Origin: Thiofaba sp039822285
GTDB taxonomy: Bacteria; Pseudomonadota; Gammaproteobacteria; Halothiobacillales; Halothiobacillaceae
Direction of reading: 5' to 3'
Length of the DNA stretch: 64,000 bases
NCBI RefSeq assembly: GCF_039822285.1
Contig: NZ_JBAJEY010000001.1
Coordinates: 186,001 to 250,000 of the forward strand
Both the position numbers and the translations under genes were made by a program. The stretch's first letter is position 1. Every line of letters begins with the position of its first letter. The notes beneath the pieces are model-generated. The model did no database searches. It saw only the letters and a list, made by a program, of their open reading frames with translations, and was not told the origin of the DNA. This document shows positions 25,588-33,960 of the stretch, in pieces.

Positions 25588-27905
25588 ACCTGAAGCGCGC
25601 ACTCCCCCCGCTGGTCTGGCTTCTGACCATGGGGTTCGTTGTGGCCTGGCTGAGCACCCGGCTCGAAGTGACCCACGATCTCTCCGTCTTTCTGCCTGCC
25701 GGAAGTTCCACGGAGGAGCAACTCCTTCTGGGGGAGTTACGGGCTGGGCACGCCGCACAGTTGATCCTGCTGTCGATCAGTGGTGGCGATGCCCCCCAGC
25801 GCGCCCATGCAAGCAAACAGTTGGCTGCCGCACTGCGGGGTTACAGCCTCATTGCTGAGGTCGCCAATGGCGACCGGCAGACCGGCCTTGAGCTGGATGG
25901 TGAGCTGTTGGCCTACCGCTTCCTGCTTAGCCCCCTGGTGGTGCCCGCCCTGTTCGAACAGGAGCAGTTACATCAGGCCCTACAGCAGCGACTGGCCGAG
26001 CTTTCCAGCGGACTCCCCCTACTGGACAAGCGTTGGCTTGCCCACGATCCGGTCGGGCTTCTCCCTTCCTTGCTGCAGGGGTGGCAGGGGGGGTTCAATC
26101 CCACACAGGAGCATGGGGTATGGTGCGATCCCGCCGGCCAGCAGGCGCTTCTGATGGTGCACAGCACCGCAGCGGGATTTGATCTTGAACAGCAACAGGC
26201 GGTCATCGACGCGATTCAAAAGGCATTTGAGGAGGTGAAAGGTGCATCCGACCTGACCCTGCGTATGACTGGCCCGGCGGTGTTCGCGGTCAAGTCGCGT
26301 GAGATCATCAGCACAGAGATTCGCCGCCTCAGCCTATGGACGAGTATTGCGGTGGCATTCATCCTCCTCGTGGCTTACCGATCGTGGAAGGTTGCACTCC
26401 TGAGCGTCGTTCCGCTCGCAACCGCCCTGATGGTGGGCATCGCCGTGACCGCCCTCCTTACAGGGCCGATCCATGGTATCGCTCTGGCCTTCGGCATGGT
26501 GTTGCTCGGGCTGACGGTCGATTACCCGCTTCACCTGTTCAGCCAACATCGGAAAGGCTCCACTCTGGCTGAGGCCGCACATTCCATCGCCACCCCCATG
26601 GCGATCAGCGCCCTGACCACCGCAATGGCCTTCGCAGTCCTGGCCCTGAGTGACTTTCCCGGGCTGGTCCAGCTCGGGGTGATGACTGCATCTGGGCTGC
26701 TGGCTGCAGCCATCACCACCCTCTGGGTCCTGCCAGCCCTGACAGGCACATTCCCGGACCGCCGCGTGGTGCGTCCTGAAAAACTGGCGCGCGCCTTGGC
26801 TTCCCCTCATCGCACAGCAGTTCGCCTGTGGTTCTTGGCCGGGGCTGCTGCCCTGGCCGTGGGGTACAGCCTGACCATCTCAGCGCCATGGGAGGACGAT
26901 CTGGGCGCCTTGAGCCCCATTCCGTCCGCCGATCGCCTACAGGATCAAGCATTGCGCCAAGCGCTTGGCGCACCGGACGTCCGTCATCTGCTCCTGGTGA
27001 AGGGACAGGATCTGGAGCAAACCCTCCAACAAAGCGAAATGCTCATCCCGCTATTGGATGATCTCGTCAGGGAGGGCGTCATCCAGGGGTTTGATCTTGC
27101 AGCCCGCTATCTGCCGAGTCAGGCCACCCAGGAGGCCAGGCGCAAGGCGCTTCCTTTGCCGGATGAACTGTATGCAAGGCTTACCCGGGCAGGGGAGGGT
27201 CTGCCCTTCCGCACCGGCCTGTTCGCACCGTTCATCGCCGATGTCGAGCTTGCGCGTGATCTACCCCTGCTCAGAAAAGAAGATCTAAGCGGTACCCCGC
27301 TTGGTTTGCGTGTTGACAGCCTGCTGCGCCAGGATGCCGATGCCTGGACGGCGCTGGTCGTGTTGCGCGGGGTTTATTCCCCCACACGCCTGGCTGAAAC
27401 CTTGGGGCCTGTTCGTCCTGCCTATGTCCTGGCGCTGGATCTCAAGCAGGACACCGAAGCCATGGTGGCACGCTTCCGCACTGAAACACTGGCCAATAGC
27501 GTAATGGTTGGTGTGGCCATCCTTCTGGCCCTCCTGCTCTGGCTGAGGTCGCCTGCCGCCCTCATCCGTGCCATCATTCCCGTTTTTGCAGCCATGGCGT
27601 TGACTGTGGCTGCCCTGCTGGCTTTGGGGGAGGCACTGACCCTGTTCCATCTGATCTCCCTGCTGCTCGTGCTGGGGATCGCGATCGACTATGTGGTTTT
27701 CCTCCAGTCCCACGGCGGCAACGCATCGTCGTTGGCGCATACCCTGCATGCCTTATTGGCCTGTGTGGCATCGACGACTGTCGTCTTCGCTTTGCTGGCC
27801 GGATCGCCTATCCCGGTGCTCCACGCCATCGGACTGACCGTCAGCCTCGGCGTGCCGCTGGCACTCGGCGCTGCCTTATTGATGGGCCCCCGGGGGGGGC
27901 ATTGA
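25584..27905 (+). CDS. MMPL/RND-superfamily exporter of the polyene cluster (ApeM-like)
   Basis: A 773-residue inner-membrane protein with two repeats. Each has a first helix, a large periplasmic loop (about residues 40-230 and 430-620) and a five-helix bundle (about 240-410 and 625-765). Conserved transmembrane acidic residues are in GLTVDYPLHLF (near residue 312) and LGIAIDYVVFL (near residue 698), the expected proton-relay positions. It likely extracts the lipid-linked polyene and hands it to the LolA-like protein encoded just upstream. It overlaps both by ATGA logic and shares their strand. Confidence 0.87.
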   Translation: MNLKRALPPLVWLLTMGFVVAWLSTRLEVTHDLSVFLPAGSSTEEQLLLGELRAGHAAQLILLSISGGDAPQRAHASKQLAAALRGYSLIAEVANGDRQTGLELDGELLAYRFLLSPLVVPALFEQEQLHQALQQRLAELSSGLPLLDKRWLAHDPVGLLPSLLQGWQGGFNPTQEHGVWCDPAGQQALLMVHSTAAGFDLEQQQAVIDAIQKAFEEVKGASDLTLRMTGPAVFAVKSREIISTEIRRLSLWTSIAVAFILLVAYRSWKVALLSVVPLATALMVGIAVTALLTGPIHGIALAFGMVLLGLTVDYPLHLFSQHRKGSTLAEAAHSIATPMAISALTTAMAFAVLALSDFPGLVQLGVMTASGLLAAAITTLWVLPALTGTFPDRRVVRPEKLARALASPHRTAVRLWFLAGAAALAVGYSLTISAPWEDDLGALSPIPSADRLQDQALRQALGAPDVRHLLLVKGQDLEQTLQQSEMLIPLLDDLVREGVIQGFDLAARYLPSQATQEARRKALPLPDELYARLTRAGEGLPFRTGLFAPFIADVELARDLPLLRKEDLSGTPLGLRVDSLLRQDADAWTALVVLRGVYSPTRLAETLGPVRPAYVLALDLKQDTEAMVARFRTETLANSVMVGVAILLALLLWLRSPAALIRAIIPVFAAMALTVAALLALGEALTLFHLISLLLVLGIAIDYVVFLQSHGGNASSLAHTLHALLACVASTTVVFALLAGSPIPVLHAIGLTVSLGVPLALGAALLMGPRGGH

Positions 27906-27915
27906 ATCAACCTTG

Positions 27916-29112
27916 ATGCCGCAACGACGCATGAAGCTCCTAAGCATCGCCGACTACACCCTTACCAACGCCTTTGGAGCAGGCAGGACAGCCTCGCTCA
28001 GCGGCTTGCGCGGGGGGCGTTCCGCCCTGCGCCCGATCGATCTGGAGGAACCCACCCCGAAAACCTGGATCGGGCGGGTGGACGGGGTGGAGGATGTTTC
28101 CCTTCCAGCCTCCCTTGCTGGTTACGACTGCCGAAATAACCGACTTGCCCTCCTCGCTTTGGAACAGGATGGCTTCCTCGAGGGTGTCAGGCGCGCCATC
28201 GCCCGACACGGCGCCACGCGGATCGGCGTGTTCCTCGGCACCAGCACCTCCGGCATCGAACGCACCGAGCATGCTTACGCATCTTTACCTGACCAAAAAC
28301 ATCTCCCGGTAGGTGAGCACGATCATGCCCTGACGCACAATATGGCGGCCACGGGGCGCTTCGTGCGCGAATGGCTGGGCCTGCGCGGCCCCATGCACGT
28401 CATTTCCACCGCCTGCTCATCCAGCGCAAAGGTCTTCGCGACCGCTTGGCGACACATCCAGGCGGGTCTCTGCGATGCGGCCCTGGTGGGTGGGGTCGAT
28501 AGTTTGTGCCTCACCACACTTTATGGCTTCAATGCACTGGAACTCCTTGCCTCCGGCCCCTGCCGTCCGTGGGATCGCGACCGTGCTGGCATCTCCATCG
28601 GCGAGGGGGCCGGTTTTGCCCTGCTCGAGCCGGCTGCGGAAGGCATCGGCCTGATCGGCTATGGCGAAAGCAGCGATGCCTACCACATGTCCACACCACA
28701 CCCCGAGGGACTGTGGGCCGCGCGGGCCATGCAGGATGCCCTCGATCGCTCAGGACTCTCCCCGTCGGATATTGATTACGTCAACCTGCATGCGACCGGT
28801 ACGCGTGCCAATGATCAGGCGGAGGACCAGGCGATGAGGGCCGTCTTCGGGGGCAAGGTCTGCTGCAGCGGGACCAAGGGTGGCACCGGCCACACCCTCG
28901 GTGCGGCCGGCATGATCGAGGCCCTGTTTGCCTGCATGGCGATCGAGCACGGTTTCGTGCCGGGGATGCCGACCCTTGGCCAGCCCGACCCTAGCCTGCA
29001 CACCCCCGTCGTAGTCAATGCGCGCGAGCAGCGGGTGGACTATGCCATGTCGAATTCGTTCGGTTTTGGCGGCAGCAACTGCAGCCTGGTCTTCGGGAGG
29101 ATTGAGGCATGA
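27916..29112 (+). CDS. Beta-ketoacyl-ACP synthase of the polyene cluster (ApeO/ApeR-like)
   Basis: A 398-residue type II ketosynthase with a complete active site: C167 in HVISTACSSSAK, H292 in NLHATGTRAND and H326 in GGTGHTLGAAG. It elongates the ACP-bound polyene with malonyl-ACP units. It is the only catalytically complete condensing enzyme in the cluster. The start could be TTG 27913, ATG 27916 or ATG 27931; none has a clear ribosome site. It is separated by 10 bp from the exporter gene and overlaps the partner gene by 4 bp. Confidence 0.9.
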   Translation: MPQRRMKLLSIADYTLTNAFGAGRTASLSGLRGGRSALRPIDLEEPTPKTWIGRVDGVEDVSLPASLAGYDCRNNRLALLALEQDGFLEGVRRAIARHGATRIGVFLGTSTSGIERTEHAYASLPDQKHLPVGEHDHALTHNMAATGRFVREWLGLRGPMHVISTACSSSAKVFATAWRHIQAGLCDAALVGGVDSLCLTTLYGFNALELLASGPCRPWDRDRAGISIGEGAGFALLEPAAEGIGLIGYGESSDAYHMSTPHPEGLWAARAMQDALDRSGLSPSDIDYVNLHATGTRANDQAEDQAMRAVFGGKVCCSGTKGGTGHTLGAAGMIEALFACMAIEHGFVPGMPTLGQPDPSLHTPVVVNAREQRVDYAMSNSFGFGGSNCSLVFGRIEA

Positions 29113-29891
29113 AGGTCCGGATCGCAGGCGTGGGGCTGATCGCTCCAGGACTGGAAGGCTGGCAGGCATCCATCCCTGTTCTGGCCGGGCGGGCACCCTA
29201 CAGCCCATCGCCCTTTGAACCGAAGGCCCCAGCCTTCTGCCCGCCGAACGAGCGTCGGCGAATGACCCCCGTGATCCGGATTGCCCTGCAGGCGGCTCTG
29301 GAGGCCATGGGCGACGAGCATGTGGATCTGTCCACCGTGTTCGCGAGCAGCGAAGGGGACTTGGGGGTCATCGACCACCTCTGTACCGCGCTCGCTGAGC
29401 CGCACCGTCCCGTTTCTCCCACCCAGTTCCACAACTCGGTGCACAATGCTCCTGCGGGCTATTGGCATCTCGGGCGGAAATCACATGCGGCATCCACCAG
29501 TCTTTCCGCCGGGGAGGCGAGCTTCGCCTCCGGGCTGATGGATGCGATGAGCCTGGTGCATACCGAAGCCCGGTCCGTGCTCCTCGTGGCGTACGACGGT
29601 TCCACCCCTGAGCGCTTGCATCCTTTGTGTCCTATCGACCAGCCCTTTGCCTGCGCCCTCGTGCTGCAACCTTGGGCGTCGAGGTCAGGTGGAGTCTGGC
29701 TTGAGCTTGGGGCCATCACCGCGGAGCCCTCTGACACCCTTGCGGCAGATCCTGCGCTGGAGGGCCTGCGCCTTGCCAACCCCTCCGCGCGGGCGCTGCC
29801 CCTGCTGTGCGCCATGGCCATCGGCTCGGAGAGGTCGGTGCGACTTCCCTACCTGGATGGCAGCAGTGTCACGCTCGGGCTGGCCGTATGA
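29109..29891 (+). CDS. Ketosynthase-like chain-length-factor protein (ApeC-like)
   Basis: A 260-residue protein covering roughly the N-terminal half of a ketosynthase fold. The nucleophile region reads ASTSLSAGEASFA (about residues 128-140) where the catalytic subunit has STACSSSAK, so there is no active-site cysteine. FHNSVHNAPAGYWHLG precedes it. In characterised aryl polyene systems ApeC forms a heterodimer with a ketosynthase and sets chain length; this gene directly follows the ketosynthase by an ATGA overlap, fitting such a pair. Confidence 0.82.
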   Translation: MKVRIAGVGLIAPGLEGWQASIPVLAGRAPYSPSPFEPKAPAFCPPNERRRMTPVIRIALQAALEAMGDEHVDLSTVFASSEGDLGVIDHLCTALAEPHRPVSPTQFHNSVHNAPAGYWHLGRKSHAASTSLSAGEASFASGLMDAMSLVHTEARSVLLVAYDGSTPERLHPLCPIDQPFACALVLQPWASRSGGVWLELGAITAEPSDTLAADPALEGLRLANPSARALPLLCAMAIGSERSVRLPYLDGSSVTLGLAV

Positions 29892-30337
29892 TCCTGGATC
29901 AGGAAGCCATACGAACCCTCATACCTCATGCAGGGGGGATGTGTCTGATTGAACGCGTCCTTGCTTGGGATGCGGTCCAGATCCAGTGCGAGACGAACAG
30001 CCATCGGGCGGCTGATCTCCCTCTTCGTGAGGCCGGCCGCCTGGCAGCGATCTGTGCGATCGAATACGGTGCACAGGCCATGGCGATCCACGGCGGGCTG
30101 TTGGCCCAGGCGGCCGGCGAGCCGGTGGGGCAGGGCGGCTATCTCGCCGCCGTTCGCGGCGTGCACCTCCATCGGGACACCCTGCACGACATCAAACACC
30201 CCCTACGCATCCATGCCAGCCGCCTGGGGGGCGCGGGAGGAAGTTTCATTTATGCCATCCGCGTCGAGGCCGGCGGCGAACCGGTCGCCGAGGCTCGCGT
30301 GACGGTCATGCCCAAGCCAGGAGAACACCATCCATGA
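29888..30337 (+). CDS. Second 3-hydroxyacyl-ACP dehydratase (ApeP-like, hotdog fold)
   Basis: A 149-residue hotdog protein starting MILDQEAIRTLIPHAGGMCLIERVLAWD. The PHAGGM histidine is the expected catalytic base, as in ApeP dehydratases (3-hydroxylacyl-ACP dehydratase family). ICAIEYGAQAMAIHGGL forms the central helix. It overlaps its neighbours by ATGA on both sides. The longer of the two dehydratases in the cluster, it probably forms a heterocomplex with the ApeI-like protein. Confidence 0.84.
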   Translation: MILDQEAIRTLIPHAGGMCLIERVLAWDAVQIQCETNSHRAADLPLREAGRLAAICAIEYGAQAMAIHGGLLAQAAGEPVGQGGYLAAVRGVHLHRDTLHDIKHPLRIHASRLGGAGGSFIYAIRVEAGGEPVAEARVTVMPKPGEHHP

Positions 30338-31053
30338 AACGCGCACTCGTCACGGGCGGAAGCGGAGACATCGGCCAAGCCATCTGCCGCCGGCTGGCCC
30401 GCGACGGCTATCACGTGATCGTGCACGCGAACTCGCGCCCGGAAAGGGCAGCCGCGGTAGTCGAAGTCATTCTTGCAGAAGGTGGGCGCGCCGAGGCCAC
30501 GGTATTCGATGTCACGGACACCGAGGCGGCCCGTACGGGCCTTGAGGGACTTCTCACCGCTGGCCCGATCCAGACGGTGGTGTGCAATGCCGGCATCCAC
30601 CGCGACGCCCCGCTTGCCGGCATGGCCCCGGCAGCCTGGCACGAAGTCATCGACGTGTCGTTGAACGGCTTCTACAACACACTCCACCCTCTGTTACTGC
30701 CGATGATCGGTACGCGTTGGGGACGGGTCATCGCTATGTCATCCGTGGCCGGCATCATGGGCAACCGGGGGCAGGCCAACTACGCCGCGGCCAAGGCGGG
30801 TCTGGCAGGTGCGGTCAAGTCTCTGGCCATTGAACTTGCCTCACGTGGCATCACCGCCAACGTGGTTGCACCCGGAGTGATCGAGGGCTCGATGACGGAG
30901 GATGTGTTCGACCGTGAGCGCATCCAGGCCTTGGTACCGATGAAGCGGGCGGGGCGACCGGAGGAGGTCGCGAGCCTCGTGGCCTTCCTGGCCTCGGAAG
31001 AGGCTGCCTATATCTCGGGACAGGTCATTTCCATCAACGGAGCCATGGCCTGA
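30334..31053 (+). CDS. 3-ketoacyl-ACP reductase of the polyene cluster (FabG/ApeQ-like)
   Basis: A 239-residue short-chain dehydrogenase. The NADPH loop is TGGSGDIGQAICRRLARDGY (residues 6-25), NAG occurs in VVCNAGIHRD, and the catalytic Ser-Tyr-Lys is in MSSVAGIMGNRGQANYAAAKAG, with the YxxxK pattern. It reduces the 3-keto group after each condensation. It overlaps the dehydratase by 4 bp. In E. coli-type clusters a further ketosynthase follows ApeQ; here a 129-bp gap and a glycosyltransferase follow instead. Confidence 0.9.
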   Translation: MKRALVTGGSGDIGQAICRRLARDGYHVIVHANSRPERAAAVVEVILAEGGRAEATVFDVTDTEAARTGLEGLLTAGPIQTVVCNAGIHRDAPLAGMAPAAWHEVIDVSLNGFYNTLHPLLLPMIGTRWGRVIAMSSVAGIMGNRGQANYAAAKAGLAGAVKSLAIELASRGITANVVAPGVIEGSMTEDVFDRERIQALVPMKRAGRPEEVASLVAFLASEEAAYISGQVISINGAMA

Positions 31054-31182
31054 GCAAGTAGATTTGCCGCTCTTCCCAAGATCTGCTTCGGGCAGTGGAA
31101 GATCCACCACTGAAAGTCAGGCTTCGATCTGTCCTCCGCTGATTCGGAGACCCAAGGAGCAAGCCCGCGGACAGGCAAAAGG

Positions 31183-31965
31183 ATGAAGCATCACATGAAA
31201 TTCAGCGTTGTCATTCCGGCTTATAACGAGGTCGCCACCATCGCCGCGGTCGTAGGCCAGGTGCGTGAGCATGCCTCAAGCATCATCGTCGTCGATGATG
31301 GCTCCGTGGATGGGACGGCCCAGGTACTGGCCGGGCTGCCGGTACAGGTCATCCGCAACGAGGCCAACCTGGGTAAGGCCGCGAGCCTGTGGCGTGGGGC
31401 GCGCGTGGCCATCGAGCAGGGGGCAGAGGCCATCGTCACGCTTGATGGCGATGGTCAACATCCTCCCCATCACATCGCAAGCCTCGTCACCGTGGCCCAG
31501 CGCTATCCGGACAGCATCGTCGTGGCGGCGCGCTTGAATAGGCGCGATAAGGCACCGCCCATGCGCCGGTTCGCCAATAAGTTCGCTGATTTCTGGATAT
31601 CCTGGGCTGCGGGCCAGAGAATGGTTGATACCCAGTCCGGCTTCCGCATCTATCCTGCCCAAGCCTTTGATCTTGTCAGCCCTGGCCCGGACAGGCGTAC
31701 CGGCTTCGTGCTTGAGAGCGAGATCCTGATCGAGGCCTCGCATGCGGGGATCCGCACCCTGCAGATACCGATCGAAACCATCTACCCGGAAGACCGGCGC
31801 GCCAGTCATTACCGCCCCCTGGAAGATACCTGGGCGATCGTGCGCATGGTGGGGGGGAAACTCCTGCGGCGCGGAATGTATATTCCGGGGCTGCTCAGCG
31901 CCTTGCGCAGTCCGGCGGGAATCATCGCCCCTGCGAGACTGGAAAGCCTGCGGAACGATGATTAG
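31183..31965 (+). CDS. Family 2 glycosyltransferase (DPM1-like) at the end of the polyene cluster
   Basis: A 260-residue GT-A glycosyltransferase without a membrane anchor. Motifs are VVIPAYNEVATIA (near residue 9), VVDDGSVDGT, the metal-binding LDGDGQHPP and DTQSGFRIYP. A polyprenyl-phosphate or lipid acceptor is typical of this branch. In other aryl polyene clusters this function is fused to the acyltransferase, so a role in attaching a sugar to the polyene anchor is likely. ATG 31195 is an alternative start, since AAAAGG abuts ATG 31183 but lies about 11 bp from the second ATG. The 129 bp before it hold no gene that I can see. Confidence 0.82.
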   Translation: MKHHMKFSVVIPAYNEVATIAAVVGQVREHASSIIVVDDGSVDGTAQVLAGLPVQVIRNEANLGKAASLWRGARVAIEQGAEAIVTLDGDGQHPPHHIASLVTVAQRYPDSIVVAARLNRRDKAPPMRRFANKFADFWISWAAGQRMVDTQSGFRIYPAQAFDLVSPGPDRRTGFVLESEILIEASHAGIRTLQIPIETIYPEDRRASHYRPLEDTWAIVRMVGGKLLRRGMYIPGLLSALRSPAGIIAPARLESLRNDD

Positions 31966-32032
31966 GATATGTACCGATCGCTGCCTTTCCAGCAGCGGTC
32001 ATGAACCATAACCAAGACAGGGAATGAAGGAC

Positions 32033-32425
32033 ATGTTGGGTAAGAAAACGCTAGCCGCCGTTATCATCCTCTCGACCGTAACCATGATGGGGTGCAAGTC
32101 TGCGCCGGTACAGGATGTGGTCGATGCCCCGGTGACCACCAGCACGCAGAAGTACACGCAGGATGATGTGCGCAGGGCCATCCTCGATGCCGGCGCAAGG
32201 CTCGGTTGGCAGATGAAGGATGTGGACAATGGCCACATGCTTGGCACCTTGATGCTGCGTAGCCACATGGCGCAGGTCGATATCCTCTACACCAAGCAGA
32301 ATTACACCATCAAGTACAAGAACAGCACCAACCTCGATTACGACGGCCAGAACATTCACAGCAACTACAACGGCTGGGTTCAGAATCTGGACAAGGCCAT
32401 CCGTGCCAACCTCGCCGCCATGTGA
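32033..32425 (+). CDS. Small lipoprotein of unknown function
   Basis: A 130-residue predicted lipoprotein. The signal MLGKKTLAAVIILSTVTMMGC ends in a lipobox (TMMGC) with the lipidated cysteine near residue 21. The mature part has YTQDDVRRAILDAGARLGW, then GTLMLRSHMAQVDILYTKQ and IHSNYNGWVQNLDKAI. This is a compact conserved domain seen in proteobacterial hypothetical lipoproteins. ATG 32033 is preferred because AGGGA lies 9 bp upstream; ATG 32024 would touch it. A terminator follows. Being just after the polyene cluster, it may act in the same envelope pathway, but nothing proves it. Confidence 0.8.
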   Translation: MLGKKTLAAVIILSTVTMMGCKSAPVQDVVDAPVTTSTQKYTQDDVRRAILDAGARLGWQMKDVDNGHMLGTLMLRSHMAQVDILYTKQNYTIKYKNSTNLDYDGQNIHSNYNGWVQNLDKAIRANLAAM

Positions 32426-32452
32426 TCTCCACCTGAGCACCCGTTTCCTTTT

Positions 32453-32482
32453 AACCCCTCCTCCGCGAGGGGTTTTGTGTTT
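32453..32482 (+). terminator. Rho-independent terminator after the lipoprotein gene
   Basis: AACCCCTC (32453-32460) pairs with GAGGGGTT (32467-32474) around a 6-base loop, followed by TTTGTGTTTG. It lies 27 bp after the stop codon and closes the transcript before the DUF218 gene. Confidence 0.85.
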
Positions 32483-32488
32483 GTTCCC

Positions 32489-33196
32489 ATGCCACTCCCC
32501 CCACCACATCAACCTAGGGTCGCCCTGCGGGACATCGGACCTGACGGACTGTTCACCTTGTTCCTCTCCCACGTCGCCTTCATCGTAAGCGGGGGGCTGC
32601 TGTTCATGATCCTGTGCTTACGGGTATTGCAAGTCGCCCGCCAGGCGACGACGAATCCACCTGCAGCAGGGGCCTGTCTGGTCTTCGGCATGCGCCTGAG
32701 GGATGATGGGAGAGTGCCTGACCCCTACCTTCTGCGGCTTGAGCGGGCTTATCTCCTCCATCGTGCCCGGCCTGCGCTGGATCTCATCCTCTTGGGCGGC
32801 CGGACGGGCAGTCACGATATCTCCGAATCGGGCGCGGGCAGGGATGTATTGCTCTCTCTTGGCGTGGGAGACGAACACATTCACATTGAGGAAAGCTCGC
32901 GACACACGTTGGAGAATATCTACAACGTGCAAGCCATGTGGGAAAACCAGCAAGACGTGATCTTGCTCAGTAATCGCTATCATCTGGCCAGATGTCTCTA
33001 TATGGCCCGAGGATTTGGGTTGAGGGCCCATCCTTGTGCAGCCGAGGATGTGTTCCATGAAACACCGGGACAATGGCTGCTGTGCCTGAAGGAGGCCTAT
33101 CTCCTTCATTGGTATGTCGTTGGCCGGGGTTGGGCATGTTTGACTTCGAACCGTACCATGCTGGGGAGGATAGGATCATGTCGGCCCGCTCCATGA
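32489..33196 (+). CDS. DUF218 (YdcF/SanA/ElyC-type) envelope protein
   Basis: A 235-residue protein with one clear N-terminal membrane helix (about residues 25-48, LFLSHVAFIVSGGLLFMILCL) followed by a DUF218 domain. Conserved pieces are LVFGMRLRDDG, LILLGGRT, IEESSRHTLENIYN and LSNRYHLARC. DUF218 proteins act in cell-envelope maintenance; ElyC and SanA affect peptidoglycan or envelope integrity in E. coli. The start is uncertain because the frame opens inside the preceding terminator; ATG 32489 is the first ATG. Its last 19 bp overlap the next gene. Confidence 0.78.
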   Translation: MPLPPPHQPRVALRDIGPDGLFTLFLSHVAFIVSGGLLFMILCLRVLQVARQATTNPPAAGACLVFGMRLRDDGRVPDPYLLRLERAYLLHRARPALDLILLGGRTGSHDISESGAGRDVLLSLGVGDEHIHIEESSRHTLENIYNVQAMWENQQDVILLSNRYHLARCLYMARGFGLRAHPCAAEDVFHETPGQWLLCLKEAYLLHWYVVGRGWACLTSNRTMLGRIGSCRPAP

Positions 33197-33960
33197 ATGG
33201 TGCCATCATCCTCATACTCCTGCTTACCTCCATTGTCCTTCTGCTTGGGGGGTGTGCTGCCTATCGGTACTGGCCCGGCGCCCCTATGAGTCAGGACACC
33301 GCGGGCATGACCGGGCGCCACAAGACGCTCGTCGTCTTCCTTCCGGGTATTGAGGATTCCGCACAGGACTTCCGCAAGCACGGCTTCCACGAGGCCCTTC
33401 GCCGCCACGGGGTGGAGGCTGATACAGTCGCCGTCAATAGCCATGTCGGCTATTTCCTTTCAGGCAGGATTGTCGATCAACTGCACGAAGACGTGATTTT
33501 GCCTGCCCGCGCGCAGGGTTATTCGGATATCTGGCTGGTGGGGGTCTCTCTCGGCGGGCTGGGGAGTCTGCTTTATGCCAAGGAGCATCCGGAAGAAATC
33601 CGCGGGATTGTGCTGCTGGCCCCGTTCCTCGGGCGCAGGAATGCCATTGCACGCCTGGTAAGCGAAGGGTCCCCCAAGCATCAGGACTCCTGGATGGATT
33701 TCATGCCTGAGGGCTTCGAGCCGGAGCTATGGGCCTGGCTGGAAGAGAACGCACGCAATCCATCCGCCCCGCCCATCTTCATGGGCTACGGAAGCTTGGA
33801 CAAGCTGGTCTATGGACATCTAGCCCTGCAAAGGCTGCTGCCTGCCGAGCGCGTTCTCGCCATTCCGGGCGACCACAGCTGGCCGACCTGGACGCGCCTG
33901 TGGGATGGCCTGCTGGAGCGCGGTGTACTCGGCAAAGGCGCCATGGCCACGCGCTCATGA
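33178..33960 (+). CDS. Predicted lipoprotein alpha/beta hydrolase
   Basis: A 260-residue hydrolase with an N-terminal hydrophobic segment ending in a lipobox (VLLLGGC, Cys near residue 26). Core motifs are TLVVFLPGIEDSAQDF (oxyanion-hole strand), the nucleophile elbow VGVSLGGLG, a late acidic region around MGYGSLDKLVYG and the catalytic His in IPGDHSWPTW. GGAGGA lies 7 bp before ATG 33178. It would act on a lipid, ester or amide at the membrane surface. It overlaps the DUF218 gene at the start and rdgC (opposite strand) by 6 bp at the end. Confidence 0.8.
   Translation: MSARSMNGAIILILLLTSIVLLLGGCAAYRYWPGAPMSQDTAGMTGRHKTLVVFLPGIEDSAQDFRKHGFHEALRRHGVEADTVAVNSHVGYFLSGRIVDQLHEDVILPARAQGYSDIWLVGVSLGGLGSLLYAKEHPEEIRGIVLLAPFLGRRNAIARLVSEGSPKHQDSWMDFMPEGFEPELWAWLEENARNPSAPPIFMGYGSLDKLVYGHLALQRLLPAERVLAIPGDHSWPTWTRLWDGLLERGVLGKGAMATRS

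Larger units (their letters stand above)
21617..31965 (+). other. Aryl-polyene-type biosynthetic gene cluster (region)
   Basis: Twelve same-strand genes have the content of aryl polyene clusters: ACP, COG4648-like membrane protein, AMP ligase, small dehydratase, LpxL-type acyltransferase, LolA-like carrier, MMPL exporter, ketosynthase, chain-length-factor-like protein, second dehydratase, ketoreductase and glycosyltransferase. Nine junctions are contiguous or overlapping. Compared with the E. coli CFT073 ape cluster I see one ACP instead of two, one full ketosynthase, no thioesterase and no DUF3261 lipoprotein. The acyltransferase and glycosyltransferase are separate genes rather than fused. 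There is no ammonia lyase or methyltransferase. The aryl head group is therefore inferred, not seen. Confidence 0.8.

Noticed and set aside
31054..31182. A missing second ketosynthase or pseudogene between the ketoreductase and glycosyltransferase
   Set aside because: The gap is only 129 bp and shows no remnant of ketosynthase motifs in any frame.
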